Positions 32,163 through 44,152 are shown, counted from the first letter of the stretch. The stretch is 64,000 bases of DNA from Siphonodentalium dalli (GCA_032622095.1 CP136066.1:11369784-11433783); one strand, 5' to 3'. A program made the numbers and translations. The notes: generated by a model not told the origin, from the letters alone.

Positions 32163-32510
32163 ATTTATTACACTTCTGCATCAATTTGGTTTGACAAATA
32201 TGATTAAAACACCCAGAATTAATGCATAAAAGTCCCGATGCGGAGAATCAGTAAGCGACGTAACGTCAATGACGTCACGAGACATGACATAATTCACCAG
32301 TGACATTAGCGTTTTTAATTAACAGTGCTTTCAATGGAAATTGTGCATAGGATTGTAATAAAATTTAATAATTCCAAGAATTTCAACCGTGAACACATGG
32401 TTAACACCCGATTTTGTTATTTGTGAAAACGAAACCGAAAGAAGATATCTATCAATCGTAAAACTACTGCTGTGACATCGAACTGCAGTGATTGCATGCA
32501 AAATTTCTTT
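32163..32510. other. Unassigned spacer
   Basis: Includes GACGTAACGTCAATGACGTC near 32258, a run of CRE-like TGACGT motifs; nothing else assigned. Confidence 0.4.
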
Positions 32511-32755
32511 ATAGCGGTGGTGATATGAATGATAGTGATTTATAGCGGTGGTGATATGAATGATAGTGATTTATAGTGGTGGTGATATGAATGATAGTGA
32601 TTTATAGCGGTGATGATATGAATGATAGTGATTTATAGCGGTGGTGATATGAATGATAGTGATTTATAGCGGTGATGATATGAATGATAGCGATTTATAG
32701 CGGTGGTGATATGAATGATAGCGATTTATAGCTGTGGTGATATGAATGATAGTGA
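32511..32755. repeat. 31-bp minisatellite, ~8 copies
   Basis: Unit TTTATAGCGGTGGTGATATG then AATGATAGTGA; variants differ at GGTGG/GGTGA and AGTGA/AGCGA. Confidence 0.92.
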
Positions 32756-32765
32756 AATCTTTTAA

Positions 32766-33158
32766 CCCTTTACCCAACAGAATGGCCCTGTGCCAATGCA
32801 TTCTCTTATATATGCGAGTCGACCATAGGTCGCCTCGCATATATAAGAGAATGCATTGGCTTAACACATTAAAAATTATAAAATTGTTAAAGAATGTAAG
32901 AAAAAATGGTAAAAAGTGTTAAAAACAGATTTTTTTTAGGCCAATGCATTCTCTTATATATGCGAGGCGACCTATGGTCGACTCGCATATATAAGAGAAT
33001 GCATTGGCACAGGGCATAACTGTAACTATCACAATGTGGTCAAGGAGCCGGTTCCAATGATATCCATATTTGTATGGTTTTATTGAGACAGACCCCAAGA
33101 TATTTTAGGCTGTTGAAGCTTTATTTGGCCGGTTTTGGCCGGTTTGTTGGGTAAAGGG
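32766..33158 (+). mobile_element. Family A TTAA element, copy 4 (complete)
   Basis: CCCTTTACCCAACAGAATGG to GGTTTGTTGGGTAAAGGG with TTAA on both sides. Nearly identical to copy 2, including the spacer between hairpins. Confidence 0.93.
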
Positions 33159-33297
33159 TTAAGACTCTATAACGTGTACCTTGTTCGAGAGTCTCCTTTT
33201 ATTTAGACTGGGATTTGACTGGAAGACAATAACGACTAAGCTTAAAGATGCCCTGCCCGATTTGACACCACAAAACCACAACCTGTACAGTAATGCC

Positions 33298-33356
33298 CTA
33301 ATTAATCGACTCCATAACCACAGCAGAATTATGGGTAACTTTTCAGGATTTAGCTG
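33298..33356. mobile_element. Family D element, left half only
   Basis: CAGTAATGCCCTAATTAATC after TA, ending at CAGGATTTAG. It carries the CCATAACC marker shared with 42160-42372. Confidence 0.8.
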
Positions 33357-33399
33357 AACTCTGCACGGAGCTTGGGTATTAACTTTGTGATAATTTATG

Positions 33400-33594
33400 C
33401 AAATGCATTCTCTTATATATGTAAGTCGCCCATAGGGAGTCTCGCATATATAGTAAAATACATTGGCCTAACAATATTTACCTTGACCTTGTAAGCCAGT
33501 GTATTCTCTAAGGGAGACTCTCATACATGTATAAGAGAATGCACTGGCACAGGATCTTTAATGCTGCACCAGCGCATCTCCTGTCATTAAAGGA
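33400..33594. mobile_element. Family F element, left end lost
   Basis: Two diverged hairpins with a spacer containing TTACCTTGACCTTGTAAGCC, then GCACCAGCGCATCTCCTGTC and TTAA. The original left end is not visible. Confidence 0.7.
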
Positions 33595-33684
33595 TTAAGA
33601 AATAACTGTTATTTCGATTAAGGTCATGCAGTTATTACCAGAAATTTATTTTGTTTGACAGATTATGACCAGCATATGGTTTAA

Positions 33685-34046
33685 AGTGATGTGAAACACT
33701 CCGGTAGGGTGATCCAATAGAAATGGAGAATATTTTTACTCGAAGTTGTTCTTTTTACGAATATTAATCCAAATTGCTGACACACACCGTCATTCTGATA
33801 TATTAATTAAATGCACTGACTCTGGATGGCGAAATCATTTGTGTTTGTTTGTCACGTCCCGAATCCAGATGTAAATATTTACAATTGCGCTTAGTTTTGA
33901 CGATGTTTTCTATTGAGTGTTATGGTCGATTTTCTTTGAAATAATCGGCGATCGATGTTAGTAGAATTCTACATTCTCCAGGTTAACATAACGCCTGAAT
34001 ACTAACTTATCAGTTTCACGAACTCAAATAAGTCCCTAAGATGTCT
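33685..34046. mobile_element. Family G TTAA element, copy 2 (uninterrupted)
   Basis: AGTGATGTGAAACACTCCGG after TTAA to AAGATGTCT before TTAA. It contains TATTAATTAAATGCA, the empty site for the family A element at 23951. Confidence 0.85.
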
Positions 34047-34143
34047 TTAATGACAAACAAATAAATATTATGTCTGTTTTTATGACTGAGAAACAAAGTA
34101 ATGCTGAAGGGGTCACTCTCACCAATAAAAGTGATGAAAGGTA

Positions 34144-34357
34144 CAGTAATGCTCTAATTAATCGACTCCTTAACCACAGCAGAATTATGGGTAACTTTTC
34201 AGGATTTAGTCGGAAATATGACTTGTTGCCATTCATCGGAAAGCTCTCAGCGAGAGCTTATCGATGAATTGCAACAAGCCATATTTCTGACTAAATCCTG
34301 AAAAGTTACCCCTTAATTCTGCTGTGGTTAAGGAGTCGATTAATTAGAGCATTACTG
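34144..34357. mobile_element. Family D foldback element
   Basis: Nearly perfect 214-bp palindrome with ends CAGTAATGCTCTAATTAATC, flanked by TA. Confidence 0.92.
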
Positions 34358-34711
34358 TACACAGGTTTTGAAAATGTGCTGAAGGGTACACAGGTTTTGT
34401 GATCGGCACTAACAGTCACTTCAGCTTCATTCCTGAAAGACTGGCACTCAACAACAGTTTGTTTTCAGTTCATTTTAATTTTCATTGGAACGTCATTTAG
34501 AACAAGTTTTCAAAACCTGTGTACCATTCAGTACCATTCATCACTTTTTAGAGACTGAGAGTGACCCATGACCCCTTCAGCAAATAGTAACAGGATAATA
34601 ATATAATAACAACATGATAAAACTCTTCACCACTCCCTTCACTCAGCCCACTTGTATATAAAAAAAAATGTAGATATTTTCAAATTTCCTTCTTACATTA
34701 TGTCCATCAGG
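34358..34711. other. Unassigned spacer with an inverted pair
   Basis: GGTACACAGGTTTTG near 34384 and CAAAACCTGTGTACC near 34512 form inverted ends around ~140 bp, and further inverted phrases occur outside (GAGAGTGACCC / GGGGTCACTCTC). Possibly an old element. Confidence 0.5.
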
Positions 34712-35985
34712 CCAAGCCAATATTATAGCCTGGTTTACGAGGCCAAGCCAATATTATAGCCTGGTTTACGAGCCACACCAATATTATAGCCTGGTTTACA
34801 AGGCCACATCAATATTATAGCCTGGTTTACAAGCCACACCAATAGTATAGCCTGGTTTACAAGGCCACACCAATATTATAGCCTGGTTTACGAGCCACAC
34901 CAAAGTTATATCCTGGTTTATGAGGCCACACCAAAATTATAGCCTGGTTTACGAGGCCACACCAATATTATAGCCTGGTTTACAAGCCACTCCAATAGTA
35001 TAGCCTGGTTTACAAGCCACATCAATATTATAGCCTGGTTTACGAGCCACACCAAAGTTATATCCTGGTTTATGAGGCCACACCAAAATTATAGCCTGGT
35101 TTACGAGGCCACACCAATATTATAGCCTGGTTTACGAGGCCAAGCCAATATTATAGCCTGGTTTACGAGGCCAAGCCAATATTATAGCCTGATTTACAAG
35201 CCACACCAATATTATAGCCTGGTTTACAAGGCCACACCAAAGTTATGGCCTGGTTTACGAGGCCACACCAATATTATAGCCTGGTTTACGAGGCCAAGCA
35301 AATATTATAGCCTGGTTTATGAGGCCAAGCCAATATTATAGCCTGATTTATGAGGCCAAGCCAATATTATAGCCTGGTTTACGAGGCCAAGCCAATATTA
35401 TAGCCTGGTTTATGAGGCCAAGCCAATATTATAGCCTGGTTATGAGGCCAAGCCAATATTATAGCCTGGTTTATGAGGCCACACCAAAATTATAGCCTGG
35501 TTTACGAGGCCAAGCCAATATTATAGCCTGGTTTACAAGGCCACACCAATATTATAGCCTGGTTTACAAGGCCGCACCAATATTATAGCCTGGTTTATGA
35601 GGCCAAGCCAATATTATAGCCTGGTTTATGAGGCCAAGCCAATATTATAGCCTGATTTACAAGCCACACCAATATTATAGCCTGGTTTACAAGGCCACAC
35701 CAATATTATAGCCTGGTTTATGAGGCCACACCAATATAGCCTGGTTTACAAGGCCACACCAAAGTTATGGCCTGGTTTACGAGGCCAAGCCAATATTATA
35801 GCCTGGTTTACGAAGCCAATATTATAGCCTGGTTTACGAAGCCAATATTATAGCCTGGTTTACAAGGCCACACCAAAGTTATGGCCTGGTTTACGAGGCC
35901 AAGCCAATATTATAGCCTGGTTTACGAAGCCAAATTATATAGCCTGGTTTATGGGGCCACACCGATATTATAGCCTGGTTTACGA
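34712..35985. repeat. 30/31-bp minisatellite, ~41 copies
   Basis: Unit GAGGCCAAGCCAATATTATA then GCCTGGTTTAC, with variants CACACC and AAGTTATATCC. A block of about five units (~152 bp) starting CGAGCCACACCAAAGTTATA recurs at about 34891 and 35043, showing block duplication. Confidence 0.95.
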
Positions 35986-36955
35986 TACATTTGGGCAAGA
36001 AACAAGAGTCAATGACTGTGGAGATGCTCACCAGACTGTAAAGACTGAGAAGACTGGGACTCGGAAGACTATAAGAGTTAGTACTTGTCAAATTCACTTA
36101 AAACAAGTAGTCCTAAAGAGGGACGTAGCAGAGAGGGTCTCTGTTGAGCAGTGGGGTGTCCACCTTGAAATATGGTCCAGATCCCCCTAGAGCTTCACGG
36201 TATCCACCTTCACAATACCGACTACGGTATTAATTTCAATACCGCGGTATGACTAAATACCGTCAAGAATAATGTCCAAACGTTTCGCTAGTTAAGATCC
36301 TTTGGAACATGCAGTACAAAATTCAATATTCACGTGTGAATGCAGTGTCACGCAGACACACGAAAAAAGGACAACGCAATGCATGTCGCTTGTGATCTTA
36401 ACAATGTCGCTTATGCAAAAAAACAAACAAGTATATACAATGAGGGGATTTAAGTCCAGTTTATACTAAAAAGGTCCCCAAGCAATACGTATTTATCCGT
36501 GGTGTCTCGATGGTGGATAAACATTAGCACGGAAACAATGGTGAGAGTATAGTTTACATTTCGTAATTGTATGGATGGCGACCATGGTCTAATTATTGCT
36601 TTGTGTACACTAATTTGAGCTGCATATGAGACGACTATAAACACACATGCATCAGCTACAACGTGTTGGCACTGCCTTTGTGATAATTGATTTTCGCACT
36701 TAGCTGCAGTTATACGACTGGCTGGTTATCGTCTCGTCTCGCTGGTTCTCGTTTCATCTGGCTGGTTCTCGTTTCGTCTCGCTGGTTCAGAATATGTATT
36801 TTATTGACATTTGCTGTCGTAAAACCGACTAAAAGAAGAAAATATAGTGTGCAGCGGTATACCGACTATTCAAGAAATCCAATACCAACTACACGGTATT
36901 AAAAATAAAACCGCGGTATGACTAACTACCGAAAAAACCTAGATCCCCCCACCCC
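35986..36955. other. Unassigned; two direct repeats rich in CCGCGGTAT
   Basis: The segment at about 36004-36055 resembles the last ~50 bases of the window. AATACCGACTACGGTATTAA at about 36212 and AATACCAACTACACGGTATT at about 36881, each followed by CCGCGGTATGACTAA, are direct repeats ~670 bp apart. Their composition recalls hAT-type elements, but no paired ends were found. Confidence 0.5.
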
Positions 36956-38706
36956 ACATAGTCCATAGTCTGCTCCCTCCCAACTGAAGCAAACACACTC
37001 CCAAGTTCGTAAAATTCCTTTGCACATGTTGGAATGTTACAACTGATACCTCAAGCTTTCCTAACTATGGCAAAGTTACAACCTGACATGCCCCCCTTTT
37101 TTAATGGTGGACCCCATTCAAACAAATTTTGATCCCAACTTTCCATAGGCCATTTACATCAAATGCCATTTCTTGATTGGTTGAAAGCATTTTAACAAAT
37201 CTGTAACCCAGTCCCAAGTAACACAAGGACCCTCCATACTAGTTACAACATATAAGCTAAATAGACCTGATGGCTCTTGAAGAAGAGCCATATTAAGAAT
37301 CACTATGGGGGAAGAGTTATGTCCCTGGTCATACCCCTATTTGACCTGGTGAACCCATTTCACCAAATCTGAATCCCAGTCACCCAAGGACTCTCTATAC
37401 CAAAATGTATGCTAAATATGCCAAATGGTTCTTGAGATGTTTTAAGAATAACTAATGAGGGAAAGAATTATGTCCGTGGCTCTGATCCTATTTGACTCAG
37501 TGATCCAATTCTGAATTAAATTTGAATCCTAGTCACCCATACTAAATATAAGCTGAATAGGCCTGATGGTTCTTGATAGGAAGACATTTTAAGAATTACA
37601 ATGGATGGACAAGTTATTTCCCTGGCTCCGCCCTTATTTGACTCAGTGACCTCATTTTAATACATCTGTATCCCTGTCACCCAAGGACATTCCATACCAA
37701 TTATAAGATAAATATCCCCGATGATTCTTGAGATGTTTTAAGAATTACTATGGATGGAAAGAGTTAGGTCCCTAGCTATGCCAATTTTTTGACAATGTGA
37801 CTCCCATTTGAACAGAACTGAATCCCAGCCACCTAGGGACCATCCACACAAAATATGTCTCAATTCTTCATCTCAGGTGAGCTAAGAAAAATGCCATATG
37901 CCATAGGTCATTTATATACAAACTTTCTAACAGGCAGAGAATTTTAGGGTATTAATCAAAGGAGCTGTCACTCCAATCATATTTTGTTAACACTGCCATT
38001 TCATTTATTACTTATGTGACTTCTATATGGTGTTAAGTAAACATTCTGTGATTGCACTATCATTGCAGGCACCTTCCTCATATCTCATAGAGCTCTGAGT
38101 ATCTGCTGTTTGCATGTTCTTGATTTTAAACTGATTTAAGCCAAATTTGGTTGAGTCACCCTGGTGGATGTTATAATGGCGTTATTTTTTTTTAAATTGA
38201 GCAAGACATTAATCTCAATTAAAAAAAAAAAATTAATTTGGAAAAAAAACATAATAATACAAATCAATTTTGATTTTGTTGTTGTTAAATTGAACACGGA
38301 GTTCAATCTAAAAAAACATTATTTTCCATGGCTTTGTCCCTATTTGACCCAGTGACCCCATTTGAACAAATCTGAACCCCAGTCATCCAAGGTCCATCCA
38401 TACCAAATATAAGCTAAATCGGCCCAATGGTTCTTGAGAAGTCATTCAAAGAATTACTATGGAGGAATAGAGTTATGGCCCTGCTTTCGCAACAATTTGA
38501 ACCAGTGACCTCATTTGAACAAATCTGAATCTGAGTCACCTAGGGAACATCCAAACCAAATATGAACCCATTCGGTCTTATGGTTGCGAAGAAGATGTTT
38601 AAAGAATTGTTGATGGACTGACGGACATATGGATGGACGGACAGACGGATGGCGGACGAGGAGTGATGACTATAGCTCCACCGGAGACTTCATCTCAGGT
38701 GAGCTA
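36956..38706. repeat. Long degenerate repeat of ~150-bp modules
   Basis: Seven or so modules repeat the order GAACAAATCTGAA-CCCAGTCACC, CCATACCAAATATAAGCTAAAT, GATGGTTCTTGAGA and AAGAATTACTATGGA. It ends with GACGGAC-type simple sequence and CATCTCAGGTGAGCTAAAAA. Repeats of this style are common in mollusc genomes as I recall; not searched. Confidence 0.75.
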
Positions 38707-38990
38707 AAAACTAGATGCAGGAGGAAAGAAAATTAAATAAAATAGTTATCACCATTTCAATAACCAAACAATAACATTGCCACGGCATTGCAAAATAGGC
38801 CTTCCAACAGTAATTCCAACAAAGGGTCATATCTCTGGTAAAAATTGGCTGGCGGAATGGATGAACAGATGGACGGACAGACAGAACAATAACATAGTAC
38901 GTCCCATTTGTTTCAAAACAGCAAAAATCTGTACCTCTACGATGAACTATTTTCTGTAATTTAGTCAATATGACCATAAACAATATTTAA
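38707..38990. other. Unassigned spacer with repeat fragment
   Basis: Contains GATGGACGGACAGACAGA simple sequence and a segment inverted relative to about 22560-22660. Confidence 0.45.
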
Positions 38991-39400
38991 AGGCCCACTT
39001 AATTTTCAAGTCGCCAATTATTTATTTTATAGTGACTTGATATACGGTTTTAATAACAATCTATGCCATAAAATATGATTAAAATTCTATAATTTATCAC
39101 TATTTGAAACATCTTTGTCTCAGAAGATGCCCACAGAGAAATAGAAAACTGCTGAAATCATAGAATGACTTCCCCCCTTTGGATCCCAGAATGCAACAAA
39201 ATTCAAACTTTTTCAATGGAAGGGGAAGAACTCTTATCTTTAATATATAGAGTTATTCCCCCTGCATTGAAAATAATACTGCTTTTTACTGCAATCTAGA
39301 TGACAAAACGCGTTGGCAACTCAACAAAAAATCCATTTTATAGCCACATCTAACTTTATTTTGCCTATTATTTTTATGTTTATGATTTATGTCATGTGAC
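38991..39400. mobile_element. Family C element, copy 2 (diverged)
   Basis: AGGCCCACTTAATTTTCAAG after TTAA; the interior parallels copy 1 (AACAATCTATGCCATAA, TTTCAATGGAAGGGGAAG). The right end is lost against the next copy. Confidence 0.7.
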
Positions 39401-39405
39401 GTTAA

Positions 39406-40013
39406 AGGCCCACTTAATTTTCACTTAATTATTTTTTATAGTGCCTTGATATACAGTTTTAATAACAATCTAACAACAAATATATGATTAAAATACTATA
39501 ATTTATTATAATTTGGAATGGCTGAGTCTCAGAAGTTGCCCATAGAGCATTGAAAAAGGCTGAAATCATATAAACATTCCCCCCCATTGTGGCTCCCATA
39601 ATGCAACATATTTTCAATTGAAGGAGAATAACTATATCTTTAAGATATAAAGTTATTCCCCTTCCATTGAAAATAATACACTTTGCACTACAATCCAAAT
39701 GAAACTCGAGCATGGAACACACATCGGATCTTAACAAAAACAAGATGTTCATAGTTTATTACACCGGATAAGTTGATAATACAATGTTTTGGAGCTTCCT
39801 CTTGGGAGATTTTATCTCAATAAATAATATTATTGCCCAAGTAGTCTTTGTTATCACACACCTGAAGTCCTATAATATCTTAAGTGAAGGGTGTGGTAAT
39901 TGGTTTCTAATATGTCATATATTTTATATAATGTAATCTGGGGGTTCGATGGTATATAATATGTCATATATTTTATGTAATGTAATCTGGGGGTTCGAAA
40001 ATTAAGTGGGCCT
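39406..40013. mobile_element. Family C element, copy 3 (complete)
   Basis: AGGCCCACTTAATTTTC to GAAAATTAAGTGGGCCT with TTAA on both sides. It has an internal ~60-bp duplication near the right end (ATATGTCATATATTTTAT twice). The 17 bases before the left TTAA (TTTATGTCATGTGACG) equal those before copy 1. Confidence 0.85.
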
Positions 40014-40053
40014 TTAATGATTTTTTTTTCAACGTGGGGGAAAAACCAGGCTA

Positions 40054-40383
40054 TTAACCCTTTAATGACTGGAGTTACCTCCCTTATTAACCCTTTAATG
40101 ACTGGAGTTAACTCCCTTATTAACCCTTTAATGACTGGAGTTACCTCCCTTATTAACCCTTTAATGACTTGAGTTACCTCCCCTATTAACCCTTTAATGA
40201 CTGGAGTTACCTCCCTTATTAACCCTTTAATGACTGGAGTTACCTCCCTTATTAACCCTTTAATGACTGGAGTTACCTCCCTTATTAACCCTTTAATGAC
40301 TGGAGTTACCTCCCCTATTAACCCTTTAATGACTGGAGTTACCTCCCTTATTAACCCTTTCACGACTGGAGTTATCTCCCTTA
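40054..40383. repeat. 33-bp minisatellite made of a family F transposon end, 10 copies
   Basis: Unit TTAACCCTTTAATGACTGGA then GTTACCTCCCTTA. TTAA recurs every 33 bp from 40054 to 40384. The eleventh TTAA begins the family F element at 40388, whose left end (CCCTTTCATGACTGGA) is the same sequence. Confidence 0.93.
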
Positions 40384-40387
40384 TTAA

Positions 40388-40646
40388 CCCTTTCATGACT
40401 GGATCTTCCTGCTATTTTGTGAAAACCCTGTGCCAATGCATTCCCTTTTTTATGCGAGTCTCCCATATATAAGAGAATACATTGGCCTAACAATATTAAC
40501 CTTCATGTGTAAGCTAGTGCATTCTCTTATATATGTGAGGCTCCCTATGGGAGACTCATATATAAGAGAATGTACTGGGCCTACTACTGGCACAGTATCA
40601 TTAATGCTGCACCAGCGCAGCTCCCATCATGAACCTAATAAAAGGG
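40388..40646. mobile_element. Family F TTAA element
   Basis: CCCTTTCATGACTGGATCTT to AATAAAAGGG with TTAA on both sides. Two diverged hairpins; the first has lost its centre (GAGTCTCCCATATATAAG). Confidence 0.85.
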
Positions 40647-40938
40647 TTAAAATTGCTGTTGCCTCTGGTTGCCTAAACAATAAATACATCTGTAAAAATG
40701 ATTTAATCGTAATTCCGGATCAGGTGACCTGTAAAAAAAACAAATGCATAAGTATTGGTAAGCTCTTTGAATTGGAAGTATATAACAGTGAAATTCTAGC
40801 ATATATAGTAAAATGGCCTCATGTGTACATGTATAACAATACATAAGCAGCCACATGAGAACAGCTCATCCTGGCAAGACAAACATTCAGTCTACAGCAG
40901 ACAGATGTGATAGCCCACCTGTCTATGCAGTCTCTTAA
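40647..40938. other. Unassigned spacer
   Basis: No gene or repeat identified. Confidence 0.4.
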
Positions 40939-41378
40939 ACCTTTACCCAACAAAACGGCCAAAAACGGCAAAATAAAACTTCAACAGCCTAAAATATCTT
41001 CGGTCTGTCTCAATAACACCAAGCAAATATGGATATCATTGGAACCGGTTCATTGACCACATTGTGATGGTTACAGTTATGCCCTGTGCCAATGCATTCT
41101 CTTATATATGCGAGTCGACCATAGGTCGCCTCGCATATATAAGAGAATGCATTGGCCTAAAAAAAATCTTTTTTAACACTTTTTACCATTTTTTTTTTAC
41201 ATTCTTTAACAATTTTATATTTTTTTCTTACATTTTTTAACATTTTTTATTTTGACAATTTTATCATTTTTAATATGTGTTAAGCCAATGCATTCTCTTA
41301 TATATGCGAGGCGACCTATGGTCGACTCGCATATATAAGAGAATGCATTGGCACAGGGCCGTTCTGTTGGGTAAAGGG
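40939..41378 (-). mobile_element. Family A TTAA element, copy 5 (reverse)
   Basis: Left end ACCTTTACCCAACAAAACGG (first base changed) and right end CCGTTCTGTTGGGTAAAGGG, with TTAA. Both hairpins intact and a longer T-rich spacer. Confidence 0.9.
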
Positions 41379-41877
41379 TTAAAAGCAGACGAAAATCCTA
41401 TATCGGATGTACGTCTCTAGAAGTGTCCATTGTATTTCCTTTCTACTGCGACGCAGCATACCCAACATGACGTAATAAACCGTTTCCAAGTATGGAGTGC
41501 ATTCCTGGCAGAGTATATGTTTGTGAGAATTGTAGCATTTAGAAATAGTTATAAATACAACAAGATGCGAAAGAATAATCAGTCATGAATATCGTTGACT
41601 GAAAACAACTCAAAGATGATGTCTCCTATATTGCGATGAGTAAAATGATTTTATGGATATGTCACCTGTATTCAGTTTTCCAACAATAGTTGAGTTTGAC
41701 AATGCGTGGAAAAATTGTCAATGCGTTATTGACCTCAGATCTGTGAAGTGATCTGTTATGACATAAACCAATGAAATCACGAGCAGTCTGCGCCACTCTC
41801 CAATGAAATGGAGGGAATCCCTTCAAACATAACCTAATTTTAATAGAGAGTTCTAGAGACGAACATACAGTAATGCT
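41379..41877. other. Unassigned spacer
   Basis: No gene or clear repeat identified. Confidence 0.4.
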
Positions 41878-42080
41878 CTAATTAATCGACTCCTTAACCA
41901 CAGGAGAATTATGGGTAACTTTTCAGGATTTAATCGGAAATATGGCTTGTTGCCATTCATCGGAAAGCTCTCGGTGAGAGCTTTCCGAAAAATGGCAACA
42001 AGCCATATTTCCGACTAAATCCTGAAAAGTTACCCATAATTATGCTGTGGTTAAGAGGTCGATTAATTAGAGCATTACTG
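41878..42080. mobile_element. Family D foldback element
   Basis: Ends CAGTAATGCTCTAATTAATC, flanked by TA. The left arm has CACAGGAGAATTA and the right arm, read inverted, has CACAGCATAATTA. 54679-54891 has these two arms in the opposite order. Confidence 0.92.
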
Positions 42081-42159
42081 TAGTTGGTGTATTTGTATGT
42101 TGTCGTTTGGTACAATCAATTTTAGCCAATGCTAATGGTTCAGCTGAATGGTTGACATA

Positions 42160-42372
42160 CAGTAATGCCCTAATTAATCGACTCCATAACCACAGCAGAA
42201 TTATGGGTAACTCTTCAGGATTTAGTCGGAAATATGGCTTGTTGCCATTCATCGGAAAGCTCTTCCCGAGAGCTTTCCGATGAATGGCAACAAGCCATAT
42301 TTCCAACTAAATCTTGAAAAGTTACCCATAATTCTGCTGTGGTTATGGAGTCGATTAATTAGGGCATTACTG
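42160..42372. mobile_element. Family D foldback element
   Basis: Ends CAGTAATGCCCTAATTAATC with TA. Both arms carry the CCATAACC variant. It lies only 79 bp from the preceding copy. Confidence 0.92.
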
Positions 42373-42402
42373 TAATATTGACAGCTATTAATAAAATTTT
42401 AA

Positions 42403-42530
42403 CCCTTCCATGAAATATTGTGAAAGTCCTGTGCCAATGCATTCCCTTATACATGCAAGTCTTGCATAGGGAGCCTCGCATATATAAGAGAATACATTGG
42501 CCTAACAACATTTACCTTCACCTTGTAAGC
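42403..42530. mobile_element. Family F element, right part lost
   Basis: CCCTTCCATGAAATATTGTG after TTAA, one hairpin, and the start of the spacer (TTTACCTTCACCTTGTAAGCC), then a break. Confidence 0.75.
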
Positions 42531-43882
42531 CAAAATGCGTTACTTCATAATTTAACAGAAAAAAACTGCGCTCTTCTGAGGCCATCAACACATCGAATAA
42601 CATAGAATGACATCACAATGTAGATTTAGGACTTATAACTATATTTCAGCACCATAGATGGAGCCATGTACATCTTTTTAGACAGAGCCATGTACATATT
42701 TAAAATTAATTTGAAGCCATTTATTTATTTATACATGTATGAACAGGTCTGAAAAATCCTAAATTCAACTGAATTATAGTTATATTTTTGCCCATGTTTT
42801 TGAGCAAATCTACCTCAAATAGCCGCGATATGTCCCCAAATCATCCGATCCACTTCCCTTTATGGTTTACTGGTTTAGTCGAAACAGCAGATGTGCTCAG
42901 GAAGGTCAGAGTTAACATTATGGGTCATTTAGCGATTTTCGTTTTGAGGGCTAGGGGTGATTTACAAGCCGTGTTTCACCATATCGGTACCCTCTCATCT
43001 TGTTCTACTTCCAGCTCGATAAAAAATTGGAATAGAGTCTTAAAAATCCCTCCAAACTGAATAGGTTATGAAAATCATAGTGGCTTGCTTCTACTAAAAA
43101 AGTATACAAGATCTACATTTGCCCCCACACTATTATATTCAACTACTCTATTGACGATATCAAACCACCGCTTCTCCACTCTCCTGTTTATGTGGAAACT
43201 GTGAGATCATGCATCCTGTTGCACATAAATTAAATTTGCTTTTCAACATTTTGTACAGATAATTTTATTTTATAATGAGTATGCCTTTCTGAATGACATT
43301 AATTAGGAAGCACAAAATAACTTGTATAACAACTTTTGTGTCAATGAATTTTCATAGAAGCAGTTATGTGCAGTTTTACTGTTTCCTTTCGGTTTTATTT
43401 CAAAACCAAATCGCAACCGATATATTCTATAAAACCCATTTTTCTGGTTTCAATTAATTGACACCGCTGGTCACTGAATGGAAGCTTTTACAAGACATGT
43501 GGTTAGCATGCACTTTTGTAGGCTGCTATTTGCCAGTTACTAGTAGCAGTTTCAATTTGGAACATTTGGGCATCATATGAGCGATAATGGCACATATTGC
43601 CATTGAATATGGAAATCACTGGAAAATGGCTGCAAATATTATGTCAAATATTATACCATCTGCTCTACCTGTATGCATATATTAATTGGTGCAAAATAAA
43701 ACCTGGTTGAAAACCATACCGAAACCAAAACCGAAATGAAATTTAAAAACCGCACATCACTACTAGATAGAAGCCTCTATTAAAGTAGCATCGTGAAATA
43801 TGACATTTAATTTGATTAATTTTCATTACTAAATCGAATATGGCACAGATTTTCGTGCAATACTATTTTAGAATCATGTGTA
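42531..43882. other. Unassigned intergenic sequence
   Basis: 1.35 kb without a recognisable repeat end or convincing reading frame. The 90-codon frame at 42788-43060 has no visible domain or splice support. Confidence 0.45.
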
Positions 43883-44095
43883 CAGTAATGCTCTAAGTAA
43901 TCGACTTCTTAACCACAGCAGAATTATGGGTAACTTTTCAGGATTTAGTCGGAAATATGGCTTGTTGCCATTCACCATAAAGCTCTCGGGGAGAGCTTTC
44001 CGATGAATGGCAACAAGCCATATTTCCGACTAAATCCTGAAAAGTTACCCATAATTCTGGTGTGGTTAAGAAGTCGATTACTTAGAGCATTACTG
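43883..44095. mobile_element. Family D foldback element
   Basis: Ends CAGTAATGCTCTAAGTAATC, flanked by TA. Both arms share the variants AAGTAATCGACTTCTTAACC. Confidence 0.92.
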
Positions 44096-44152
44096 TATTT
44101 GATTTTGTTTATTATGCCTCTTGTATTCAATCCACAAAACGGCAATATTCAT

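Noticed and set aside
39854-40396. 180-codon repetitive minus-strand frame (LIREVTPVIKG)
   Set aside because: Product of the 33-bp satellite, whose period is a multiple of three; the other strand is open too.
42788-43060. 90-codon frame starting MPMFLSKSTSN
   Set aside because: No domain, no splice support and no similarity to neighbouring genes; could not be supported.
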